From: Planctomycetota bacterium
Lineage (GTDB): Bacteria; Planctomycetota; UBA1135; JADKAF01
DNA length: 64,000 bases
Direction of reading: 5' to 3'
Assembly: GCA_016719295.1 (NCBI GenBank)
Contig: JADKAF010000001.1
Coordinates: forward strand, 5,084,001-5,148,000
A program made the position numbers and the translations under genes. The notes under the pieces were generated by a model. That model saw only the letters and a program-made list of their open reading frames with translations, made no database searches and was not told the DNA's origin. Of this stretch, positions 46,044 through 55,023 are shown piece after piece (the stretch's first letter is position 1; the number at the start of each line of letters is the position of its first letter).

Positions 46044-46214
46044 GTTCAGCCTCGCGACCAGAATCGTGCGCAGGGCGTCGGATCGGCGGCCAGCTGGGGT
46101 CGCCGATCCATTCTTGTCCCTGCCGTGCGGGTCGCGCGGAAGTTCGAAAGTACAGCAGCGACGAGCATCGATGCCGTTCTACGTGGGCGCATTGGAGGCT
46201 TGGCCGCTGCGCTC

Positions 46215-49200
46215 ATGGAAACTCTCGATCCTCCTCCCTACGACGAAGCAGCCGAGGAGGCCGCCCTCGACGAGCTCTTCGAGCTCGCGATCCAGTTGCG
46301 GGGCCGCGGTGAAGAGCCGGAGCTCGCCGCTTGGCTCGCAGGACGCGAGCACCTGCGCGAGCGGGCGCTGCGGGTCGTCGAGCTCGCGGTCTCGATCGCG
46401 GTCGCTTCGGAACCGAAGCGCGCCGCGCGGCCGCAGATCGCGGGCTTCGAGCTCCTCGCCGAGGTCGGGCGCGGGGGATGGGGATCGTCTATCGAGCGCG
46501 TCAGACGGCACTGGGCCGCATCGTCGCGCTGAAGATCCTGGCACCGGCGTGGTCGAGCTCGGAGCGCTCGCGGCAGCGCTTCGTTGCAGAGGCCCGCGCC
46601 CTGGCGCGCTTGCATCATCCGGAGATCGTCGCGATCCACGACATCTTGGTCTCGGAAGACCTCTGTGCCTATGTGATGGAGTGGATCGACGGCACCACCT
46701 TGGCCGAGAAGATCACGGCGCGCGATCCGCGCCTCGACGCGCCCGGAGTCGCGCGGCTCGGCGTCGCGATCGCGAACGCCCTCGAGGCCGTGCACCGCGC
46801 GGGGATCGTCCACCGCGACGTGAAGCCGAGCAACATCCTGCTGCGCGCCGATGGGCGGCCGGTGCTCTCGGACTTCGGGCTCGTGCGCGACGCGGAGCAG
46901 AGCTTCCACACCGCGAGCGGTGAGTTCGTCGGCACGGCGGCCTTTGCCGCGCCCGAGCAGATCCGAGGGGAGCAAGAGCAGGTCGGCCCGCGGAGCGACG
47001 TGTATTCCCTCGGCATCACGCTGTTCACTGCCTTGGCGGGCGAGACTCCGTTCGGACGCAACTCCTCGAACCGGCGCTTCCTGCGGCGCATCGAGCTCGG
47101 CGAAGTGACCTCGCTGCGGAAGCTCGTCCCCGCCGTGCCCCGCGATTTGGAGACCATCCTCGCGAAGGCGATCGAGCGCGAGCCGAGTCAGCGCTACCAG
47201 AGCGCGCACGAGCTCGCGGAGGACCTCGAGCGCTTCCTGCGCTGCGAGCCGATCCGCGCACGAGCGGTGAGCGTTCCAGCGCGCTTGCTGCGCTGGGTGC
47301 TGCGCAGTCCTCGTCTCGCCGCGGCCTTGGCGGCGCTGCTCCTCTCGCTGAGCGCCGGCCTCGCCGTCGCGCTCGTGCTCCTGCGACGCTCGGAGGACGA
47401 GCGCGAGCTCGCCGAGCAACGCGCGTACTCCGCGCACCTCGCCGCGGCGGAAGCGGCGCTCCATGCGAACGACCCTGTGGATGCGCGCGCGCACTTGCAG
47501 CTCGCGCCGGAGCGCTTTCGGCACTGGGAATGGCGCTACCTGGAAGCACGGCTGGATCCCAGTCGCATTCTCGGGAGCCACGATGAGATCGTGAACAGCC
47601 TCGCCGTCGATCCTGCGGGCCAACGCTGCGCCACCGCTTCGGCGGACCGCAGCATCCGCGTCTGGGACATCGAAGGCGGTGCTCTGCTGCGGCGCCTCGA
47701 GCACCCCAAACCTGCGTTCGCTGTGACGTGGAGCCGCGATGGCGCGCTCCTCGCCACGGGCTGTGAAGCCTGCGTCAAGCTCTGGGATGGGACGAGCCTC
47801 GACTTGCTCGCGACCTTCCCCGTGAGCGACCCGACGAGGGGGCTGCTCTTCGATCCACGTTCGGATCGACTCGCCGTCGGTGCGAAGTCGGGCCAGCTCG
47901 AGCTCTTCGAGAGCGCGGCGCTTCGTGCGCAGGCCGAGCAGGTGGCGGACCAACTGCCCGAGCGCGTCGCTCGCTGGCCGACGCCGCTGATGCGTTGGAA
48001 GCGCGAGGGCAGCGTGATCCACGCCCTCGCGTTCAGCGTCGGCGACGTGCTTGCTTCGACCAGCATGGGTGGCGTCTGGCTCTGGAGTCCGTCGCAACGC
48101 CGCTCGCTCGGAACGTTGCCCATCAATGGCAATGCCTGGGGACTGTGCTTCGATCCTCTCGGCACCCGCATGGCAGCGGGCGCGAACGACGGCGTGATCC
48201 GCGTCTTCGATCTCGCGCGAGGTGGCGCGCCGCAAGAGCTCCACGGCCACACGGGACGCGTGACCGCGCTCGCCTGGAGCACCGATGGCAGGCAACTCGC
48301 GTCCGCGTCTCTGGATCGAACGCTCCGCGTATGGGAAGCGGATGGGCGCCCCGCGAGCATTCACCTCGGTCATTCGGGCGGTGTGCGCTGCCTTGCCTTC
48401 CTGCCCGGCAATCGCCGCTTCCTCTCCGCTGCTGGCGATCGCACGGACTGCACGTTGCGACTCTGGGATGTCGTCGGAGAAGGCGTTCGCCGGTTGCAGA
48501 TGCCGGGCGGCCATCGTTCGGTGCACGTCGTCGCGGCGCCGCAGAGCCGATGGTGCGCCAGCTACGCCTATTCGCCTGAGCAGGTGTTTCTCGCGACCGG
48601 CAGTCTCGATCGGAGCGACCTGACCTGGCGTCGGGTCGTCGCACGCACGAGCTCGCTCGAGCTCGACGTCAGCTCGGACGGCCGCTCCGTCGTGCTCGCC
48701 GCGGATGAAGGCGCGCTGCTCTTCGCCTTCGACGAGCTGCAACGCAGAGCGCCAGAGGCCGAGCAAGAGCTGGAGAGCCTGAAGCCCACGCTCGCGCTGC
48801 GCAGCGGCGCCGCTCCCGCGAGTGCCGTAGCTTGTGGTCCAGGTCCTCTGCTGCTCGTCGGTCACCGCGACGGCTCGCTCGTGCTCTGGGATCGCTCGGT
48901 GGCGCGCATCTTGGAGCGGCATTCGATCGCAGGCGGACCGATCTTGGATGTCGCGATCAGCGCCGACGGCGCGCGTTTCGCGGCGCTCACATCCTCGCGA
49001 TGCGAAGTGTACGACCAGGCGGTCGGAGCCCTCGGCGACGGTGGGAGGTCCCTGATCGAGGGGACGGCCCTCGACCTCGACAGGGACGGTCGTCTCCTCG
49101 CCGTTGCGAGCGGAACGAAGGCGCCGGTGATCTCGGTCCACGACCTTCGCGCCGGGCGGGAGTTAGCTGAGATCCGCGGGCCCACCGACGTCGTGACGGA

Positions 49201-49426
49201 GTTGGCGTTCAGCCCCGACGGGGGACGCCTTGCGGCGAGCAGCGAAGACCGCGTGCTGCGCCTCTGGGACCCGCGGAGCGGGATGTTGGCGCTCACTCTC
49301 CACGACCAGGGCTATCGGATGAAGTCGGTGGCCTGGAGCGCTAGCGGAGAAGAGCTCCTCAGCAGCGGTCGCGACGGCTCGGTCCTGATTCGCTCCGCAT
49401 CAGGGAAGGCCGGGCGTGCGGACTGA
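46215..49426 (+). CDS. Ser/Thr kinase with WD40 repeats, frameshifted in the glycine loop
   Basis: The N-terminal part from the ATG at 46215 (METLDPPPYDEAAEEAALDELFELA, matching the start of the kinase at 50171) is in one frame up to the glycine loop EVGRGG. The rest, MGIVYRARQTALGRIVALKIL onward, is in another frame ending at 49426. A run of five G at 46473-46477 would restore the frame if it had six, so one base is missing in the loop codons; either a real mutation or a homopolymer sequencing error. Downstream everything is intact: HRDVKPSNILL, DFGLVRD, a membrane helix (LAAALAALLLSLSAGLAVALVLL) and about ten WD40-like blades (SADRSIRVWDIEGG, GHTGRVTALAWSTDGRQLASAS). It is the first gene of a kinase-sigma-kinase cluster. 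If not an error, a start at the internal ATG (46478) would give a kinase lacking most of its glycine loop. Confidence 0.85.
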
Positions 49427-49483
49427 CCGCTACCTTCTCTCCCTCCTGGCGCCTCGCCGCGTGCGCGCAGTAGGATCCGGAGC

Positions 49484-50113
49484 ATGGAACCACCGCCCGA
49501 TCTCGCAGACCCCGAGGCTTGGAGCGGTCTCGTATGCGCGGCGAATCCAGCGGCTCTCTTGGTCTCCATTTCGATACGCATGGGCCTCGAGCTGCGCCAC
49601 CGGATCACCGCCGAAGACATCTTGCAAGAGACGCTGCTCAAGGCCTGGGCTGCGCGCGCGACCTTCGCATGGGAGGACACGCCCTCCTTCCGCCGTTGGC
49701 TTCTGCGCATCGCCGACAACTGCATCGCCGATCATCGGGATCGCGAGCGCGCCGACAAGCGCGATCACCGCCGCGTCGCTGCGCTGCGCATCGGCGTCAA
49801 GGACGCGAGCTCCGAGGACGGCGGCTCCGGTGCGTTCGAGCCCTGGGGTAGCACGACTCCGAGCCGTCTGGCTTCGGAGCAAGAGCGCGCGCAGCGTATG
49901 CGCGCGGCCCTCGAGTCGCTCCCGGACGACGTGCGCGAGGTCGTGCGCCTGCGGCTCTTCGACGAACGGACTTTGGAGGAGATCGCCGAGGATCTGGGCC
50001 TCGGGACCTCCGCAGTTCGGCATCGCCTCCGCAAGGGAGCGGAGCTCTACAGCCGCCTCATCGGCATGGATTCCATGCGGGCCCCATCTCCTCCGCCGCG
50101 ATCCTCGCCTTGA
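49484..50113 (+). CDS. ECF-type RNA polymerase sigma factor
   Basis: 209 aa; ATG at 49484 with AGGA about 8 bases upstream. Region 2 includes ITAEDILQETLLKAWAARATF and the following FRRWLLRIADNCIADHRDRERADKRDH; region 4 has LESLPDDVREVVRLRLFDERTLEEIAEDLGLGTSAVRHRLRKG, a clear helix-turn-helix. Pro/Ser-rich end. It lies between two related kinases with 57-base gaps on both sides, so the three genes probably form one operon; the kinases are the likely sensors. The type differs from the sigma factor at 12851, which has a longer linker between regions 2 and 4. Confidence 0.92.
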   Translation: MEPPPDLADPEAWSGLVCAANPAALLVSISIRMGLELRHRITAEDILQETLLKAWAARATFAWEDTPSFRRWLLRIADNCIADHRDRERADKRDHRRVAALRIGVKDASSEDGGSGAFEPWGSTTPSRLASEQERAQRMRAALESLPDDVREVVRLRLFDERTLEEIAEDLGLGTSAVRHRLRKGAELYSRLIGMDSMRAPSPPPRSSP

Positions 50114-50170
50114 GCTCTCGTGCGCGAGCCGTGCTCGTGCGCTCGCGCTCCTCTATCGATCCGCATACCG

Positions 50171-52489
50171 ATGGACCTAGCGGAAGAGTCGGACGACGAG
50201 ACCTCGCTGGATGAGCTCTTCGAGCTCGCCATTCGCGCACGAGCTTCCGGTGCGCCGTTGGACGTGGACGGCTGGCTCGCAGGACGTGAGTATCTGCGCG
50301 CGCGAGCGAACGAGGCCGTCGCCGTCGCGCTCGCGGTGACTCCATCCGCTCCGCCGAGAAGCGGCGTGCGGTCGGCGCAGCACTTCCCCGGCATCCAGAT
50401 GCTGGAGGAGATCGGGCGCGGTGGCAGCGGCGTCGTGTATCGCGCGGAGCAGAAGGCGCTCGGTCGCGTCGTCGCGCTGAAGGTGCTCTCACCGGCGCTC
50501 GCCGCGTCAGCGCACGCGCGCGAGCGTTTCCTGCGCGAAGCTCGCGCGCTCGGGCGTGTGCGGCATCCCCAAGTCGTCGCGATCTACGAGGTGTTCGCCT
50601 CGGAGGAGCTCTGCGCCTACGCGATGGAGTGGATCGAGGGGTCGACGCTGGCCAAGCGTCTCGCGGCGAGCGTCGGTCCCCTCGAGGCGCGTGAGGTCGC
50701 ACAGCTCGGAGCGCAGATCGCGCGCGCTCTGGTCGCGGTACACGCCGCGGGTCTCGTGCACCGCGACGTGAAACCTTCGAATCTCCTCCTGCGCGCCGAC
50801 GGCTCGCCGGTGCTCGGCGATTTCGGCCTCGTGCGCGACGAGGAGCAGTCCGCGCATACCGCGACGGGAGAGTTCCTCGGCACCGCGGCGTATGCCGCGC
50901 CGGAGCAGCTGCGCGGAGAGCATGTCGCGATCGGGCCTTGGAGCGATGCCTACTCGCTCGGCGTCACGCTCTACGTCGCGCTGGCCGGAGCGATGCCCTT
51001 CGGCCGCTCGAGCTCGAGCGCCGAAGTGCTGCGGCGCATCGAGAGCGGCCGGAGAATCGCTCTCCGGAAGCTGAATCCCCGCGTGCCTCGCGACTTGGAG
51101 ACGATCCTCGCGAAGGCGATGGAGCCGGCGCCCGCGCGGCGCTACGCCAGCGCCGCGGAGCTCGCCGACGACTTGGAGCGCTTGCTGCGCTTCGAGCCCG
51201 TGCGAGCGAAGCCGGCAGGCCTGCTCTTGCGGCTCCAGCGCTGGATGGAGCGCAGCCCGCAGCTCGCTCTCGCCTTGCTAGCACTCGTCGGCACTCTTGC
51301 GCTCGGCATCGCGATCGCGGTCTCGCTCGCGCTCGACCTCGCCCGCCGCTCCGAGGACTTGCGCACGTCGGCCGCGAACGAGCGTTTCCTTCGCATCGAA
51401 GCCGAGCGCCAGAGCGGAATCGCTGCGACGCAGGTCGCGCTGCAGACGAGCCTCGCCGGCTTCCTCCGCTCCATGCTCCAGTACGGCAACTCCAGCTACG
51501 GCAGCGGAGACGGTGAGCGCACCGTGCGAGACGCCACCTTGATGGCCTCTCGAGAGCTGCGCGAGTTCGAATCGCGCTACCTGCCGAACGCGGCCTTCAA
51601 GCTCCACGGGATGCTGATCGAGTTTCTGCTTCCTCTCGGGTTGCACGTCGAGGTGCACGAGCACGTCGAGCGGCTCATCGCGCTCCGCGACGAGCTCTAC
51701 CCCGAGGGCAGCGCCGAGGCGGCCGAGGCGGACTACCTCTGCGGTCGTCATCTGCGCCTGCTCGGACGCTGGACCGAAGCAGGCTGCCTGCTGCATCGCG
51801 CGGTGGCGGCGCGCCGCGCGTTGGGCGCGGAGCACCGGATCCAGCTCGCGCAGGCGCTCGTCAGCGCGGGCTACGCGCATCGCGGTCTCGGTGAGCTCGA
51901 TGCCGCGCAGGCGTGTTTCGGCGAGGCGATCGTCCACTACGCGGCGGATCTGGCCCTCCACTACGACAGCGTCGCGCTCGCGCTCGGAGCTCGCTCCTCC
52001 GTCGAGGTCGCGCGCGGCGATCTCCCCGCGGCAGAGACCTCCGCCAGGGCGGCCGTGGATCTCCTGTCGGCGGGTAGCAGAGGTGCTCCGCACCAGGATC
52101 TCGGGATCGTGCTCTTCCAGCTCGGCTTCATCCGCTATCGACGCGGCGATACGGAGACCGGGTACCGCTGGATGGGCGAAGCTCTGGCGATAAGCGAAGC
52201 CCATGCCGGAAAGAGCCACCGTCAGGTCGCGGGCCTCGCGTTGCGTCTCGGTGCTCTGCTCTTGGAGTTCGAGCGACGCGAGGAAGCCACCGCCTGGATC
52301 GAGCGCGCCTACGAGCGCAGCTCCGCGCTGGATCTCGCGCAGTCGGTGGAGCTCGCGGAGGCGTTGCTCGAGATTGGGGCCGCCGAGCGCGCGGTGCGCG
52401 TGCTGGCGCCCTGGGGTGAGCTCGACGAGGCGACCTGGCTGCACGCGCGCGTGGCGGAGCTGCGCGCCGCAGCGATGAGCGGACGATGA
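50171..52489 (+). CDS. Ser/Thr protein kinase with TPR tail
   Basis: 772 aa; ATG at 50171 (no good ribosome site; translation may depend on the upstream sigma gene). An N-terminal segment SLDELFELAIRARASG...DVDGWLAGREYLRARA resembles the start of the kinase at 46215. Kinase domain about 80-345: GRGGSGVVYRAEQ, VALKVLSP Lys, HRDVKPSNLLL, DFGLVRDEEQ, APEQLRGE. A membrane helix follows near 368-390 (LALLALVGTLALGIAIAVSL), then TPR-like repeats (AAEADYLCGRHLRLLGRWTEAGCLLHRAV, ALVSAGYAHRGLGELDAAQACF). Likely an output partner of the adjacent ECF sigma factor. Convergent with the gene at 52594. Confidence 0.93.
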   Translation: MDLAEESDDETSLDELFELAIRARASGAPLDVDGWLAGREYLRARANEAVAVALAVTPSAPPRSGVRSAQHFPGIQMLEEIGRGGSGVVYRAEQKALGRVVALKVLSPALAASAHARERFLREARALGRVRHPQVVAIYEVFASEELCAYAMEWIEGSTLAKRLAASVGPLEAREVAQLGAQIARALVAVHAAGLVHRDVKPSNLLLRADGSPVLGDFGLVRDEEQSAHTATGEFLGTAAYAAPEQLRGEHVAIGPWSDAYSLGVTLYVALAGAMPFGRSSSSAEVLRRIESGRRIALRKLNPRVPRDLETILAKAMEPAPARRYASAAELADDLERLLRFEPVRAKPAGLLLRLQRWMERSPQLALALLALVGTLALGIAIAVSLALDLARRSEDLRTSAANERFLRIEAERQSGIAATQVALQTSLAGFLRSMLQYGNSSYGSGDGERTVRDATLMASRELREFESRYLPNAAFKLHGMLIEFLLPLGLHVEVHEHVERLIALRDELYPEGSAEAAEADYLCGRHLRLLGRWTEAGCLLHRAVAARRALGAEHRIQLAQALVSAGYAHRGLGELDAAQACFGEAIVHYAADLALHYDSVALALGARSSVEVARGDLPAAETSARAAVDLLSAGSRGAPHQDLGIVLFQLGFIRYRRGDTETGYRWMGEALAISEAHAGKSHRQVAGLALRLGALLLEFERREEATAWIERAYERSSALDLAQSVELAEALLEIGAAERAVRVLAPWGELDEATWLHARVAELRAAAMSGR

Positions 52490-52542
52490 GTTGACGAGCT
52501 TCGCGTCCCTCGGGGGGGATCGCGCCGCTCGGAGACGGCGAC

Positions 52543-52574
52543 GCGCGTCGCTCGGGGCTCGCCGAACGACGCGC
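52543..52574. terminator. hairpin between convergent genes
   Basis: 13-bp stem with one mismatch (gcgcgtcgctcgg at 52543-52555, ccgaacgacgcgc at 52562-52574), between the kinase gene end (52489, +) and the FG-GAP gene end (52594, -). Confidence 0.55.
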
Positions 52575-52593
52575 GCCTCGGGTGGAACTTGGC

Positions 52594-54762
52594 TTACTGC
52601 CCGACCTGCAAGCGCAAGCCGTTGCTCAAGTCGAGCGTGTCGGCGAAGGCACCGCCCGGAGCGCGGAACACCGCCGCTTGGAAGAAGACATCCGCGCCGC
52701 GCAGGAACGGATCGTTCGGCACGGCGAGGGAGAGCGTGCGCTCACCCGTGCCGCTGGTGAACACGAGCAAGCTGCCGAGCGAGCTCGCGAAGTAGAGGCT
52801 GCACGAGCTGGGGGGGAGCGTGGTCGAGGCCGCCTCCAAGCCGTAGAAGAAGAGCGCCGGCGCGAAGGACCGCGCGTTGCCGAGATGCACGCCGAAGGCC
52901 GCGTTCCCTAGGGTGGGTTGCCCAGAGCTCGAGAGGACCGGCCCGCCGCAGCTCGCGCCGTAGCTCTGCGCCAAGGCGGGTGCGGTGGTGAGCACGAAGC
53001 TCAGGTCGTTGCTGCCCTGGTTCGCGACGACGAGGTCATCGCAGCCATCGCCGTTCAAGTCGCCGATCGCGACCGCGACGGGGTTCGTGCCGGCGGTCGG
53101 GCTGGAGCTGGAGGAGAAAGCGCTGCCGGTGAAGCCGTGCTGCACCGAGACCGAGCTGCTCCCCGCGTCGGCCAGCGCGAAGTCGATGCGCGAGAGGAAG
53201 CCGTCGATCGAGTCGTCCTCGAGCTCGCCCGTCGCGAGGTCGACGCTCAAGCTCCCGCCGATCGCGAGGTCCAGCGGCGCTGCGAAGAGCGCCGAGGAGA
53301 GCGCTCCCGTGCTGGTGCGGCGGTAGAGGCGCAACGTCTGCGAGGGCGGGAAGAGCACGGGCTGCACGACGGCGAGATCCAGGCGCCCATCGCGATCGAA
53401 GTCGCCGAGAGCGAGGCCGCTCGCGAGACCGCTCGAGCTCAGCGCGAGCGCGCCTGCGAAGGCCAGCGTGCCGCTGCCATCGCCGGAGAAGAGCAGAAGC
53501 TCGTCGCTCGCGCCGCGAGCCACCGCCGCGAGGTCGTTGTCGCCATCTCCATCGAGATCGCCGAGCGCTACGCGCTCGATGCTGCTCGGATGCGGGGAGG
53601 GGATGAGCAAGTCGATCGGTGAACCGCCGTTCCGCGCGAGGCAGAGTCCGGAGCCACCGGCGAAGGGTTCGCCTTGACGCCCGAGAACCAGATCATCGAT
53701 GGGATCGCCGTCGAGGTCGGCCGCGGCGATGCAGCTCGCGCGCAGGCCGCCGGTGGAGGAGGAACTCACGGTCGGCGAGGCGCTGCTCGGGTTCGCGATG
53801 CGGACGAGCGTGCTCGAGTCCGCGCAGGCGACGGCCAGATCGTCACGGCTGCCGTCGTTGTCGAGATCGCAGCGCACCAGCGCCACGGGAGCGTGATCCG
53901 CGGCGGTGAGCACTAGGAGCTGCTCCGTGCCGAAGCTTCCCTGACCGCCGTTCGCGTAGAGGCTCACATTGTCCGAGCCCTCGTTCGCGGTCGAGGCGTC
54001 GAGATCGCCATCGCCATCGAAGTCCAGCAGCTCGACATCGCGCGGACCGACGCTCGGCGTGGTTCCGGCGCTGCTGAACGCCGAGCTCACTTGGCCGGCG
54101 CTGAGCGCCGTGCCATAGATCTTCACCTCGTCGATCAGGCCGTTGAAGGCTCCGTTCTGGCCTGGACCACCGCCAATGCGCACGTCGTTGTGTGTGGCGA
54201 GACTCGCCGCTGATCCGATGAGCGCGCCATCGACATAGAGATGCACCGTCGACCCGGCTTGACCCCAGGCGGTGAAGGTCGCGACGACGTGGTGCCACGT
54301 CCCGGCGCCGATGGTGAAGCTCGTGGTGACCAAGGGTTGAAAGGTATGGAACCAAACCTGGTTGTTCGCTTGCTTCAAGATGCGCCAGCCAGCGCCATTC
54401 GCGGGGGCCTGGTTCCCGAAGATGAATTGATCGTCTCCGGCGGATCCGTGGGGGCCGGCGGTGTTGTGGGTGGAGGTCATGCGGAACCACGCCTCGACCG
54501 AGAAGTCCGGCCCGGAAGGCAGCGCGCTGAGCGGCAGCGAGACGTAATCGTCGTCGCCGTCCAGGGAGAAGGCTTGGCCGGTGCGGCCGGCAGCGTAGGC
54601 GAGGCCGCCGAGGGCGGTGCCGTGCTGCGTGCCGGAGGAGTCGAGCGCGTTGCCCTCACCTCGGTACCAGGCGTAGGGCGAGGGCGGCGCTTGCGCGAAG
54701 CCCAGAGAGGCGAGCGCGAATAGAGCGCTCGTGGTGATCGAGAGGCGAGCGAGTCGTTGCAT
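52594..54762 (-). CDS. secreted LamG / FG-GAP protein with C-terminal module (paralogue 3)
   Basis: 722 aa; ATG at 54762, signal peptide MQRLARLSITTSALFALASLGFAQ. Residues 28-235 are a LamG-like concanavalin domain (YAWYRGEGNALDSSG, FSVEAWFRMTS, WHHVVATFTAW, GLIDEVKIYGTALSAGQV). The rest is clearly homologous to the FG-GAP and tail cassette of the genes at 38891 and 42519 (GVGPRDVELLDFDGDGDLDAS..., VVQPVLFPPSQTLRLYRRTS, and the YGASCGGPVLSSSG to GLRLQVGQ tail). The leader and SBBP region of the paralogues is thus replaced by a lectin-like domain. It shares their upstream element and is divergent from the gene at 55024. Confidence 0.88.
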   Translation of the reverse strand: MQRLARLSITTSALFALASLGFAQAPPSPYAWYRGEGNALDSSGTQHGTALGGLAYAAGRTGQAFSLDGDDDYVSLPLSALPSGPDFSVEAWFRMTSTHNTAGPHGSAGDDQFIFGNQAPANGAGWRILKQANNQVWFHTFQPLVTTSFTIGAGTWHHVVATFTAWGQAGSTVHLYVDGALIGSAASLATHNDVRIGGGPGQNGAFNGLIDEVKIYGTALSAGQVSSAFSSAGTTPSVGPRDVELLDFDGDGDLDASTANEGSDNVSLYANGGQGSFGTEQLLVLTAADHAPVALVRCDLDNDGSRDDLAVACADSSTLVRIANPSSASPTVSSSSTGGLRASCIAAADLDGDPIDDLVLGRQGEPFAGGSGLCLARNGGSPIDLLIPSPHPSSIERVALGDLDGDGDNDLAAVARGASDELLLFSGDGSGTLAFAGALALSSSGLASGLALGDFDRDGRLDLAVVQPVLFPPSQTLRLYRRTSTGALSSALFAAPLDLAIGGSLSVDLATGELEDDSIDGFLSRIDFALADAGSSSVSVQHGFTGSAFSSSSSPTAGTNPVAVAIGDLNGDGCDDLVVANQGSNDLSFVLTTAPALAQSYGASCGGPVLSSSGQPTLGNAAFGVHLGNARSFAPALFFYGLEAASTTLPPSSCSLYFASSLGSLLVFTSGTGERTLSLAVPNDPFLRGADVFFQAAVFRAPGGAFADTLDLSNGLRLQVGQ

Positions 54763-54852
54763 GACGGTGCTTCCGGTCGGGGATCGGGAGGGGACCTACG
54801 GCTCGGAACGGACATCGATCCGAGCGTACGAGACAGGAGACCGCTCCCTGCT

Positions 54853-54886
54853 CCCCGAACGGGATCGCTCGCGCGGGTTGCTGCTC
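54853..54886 (-). promoter_or_regulatory. conserved upstream element, copy C
   Basis: On the minus strand, gagcagcaa (54886-54878) and gatcccgttcgggg (54866-54853), ending 90 bases before the ATG at 54762. It matches copy A upstream of the gene at 38891 almost exactly. Confidence 0.4.
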
Positions 54887-55023
54887 GATCCGAGTTTTAA
54901 GGGGTACTTCGATCCGAGCTCTGTTCTCGCCCCTTCGAGTCGAAGGCGATCTTCACGCTCGCGCGCCGCGAGGGTTCACGTGCCGCCGCGAAGGTACTCG
55001 CTCCCCGAACCCGAGGAACGCGC

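Noticed and set aside
46473..46478. Kinase frameshift considered as programmed ribosomal frameshifting
   Set aside because: The G run lacks a recognisable slippery heptamer and downstream structure, and the second kinase at 50171 with the same layout has no shift; mutation or sequencing error is simpler.
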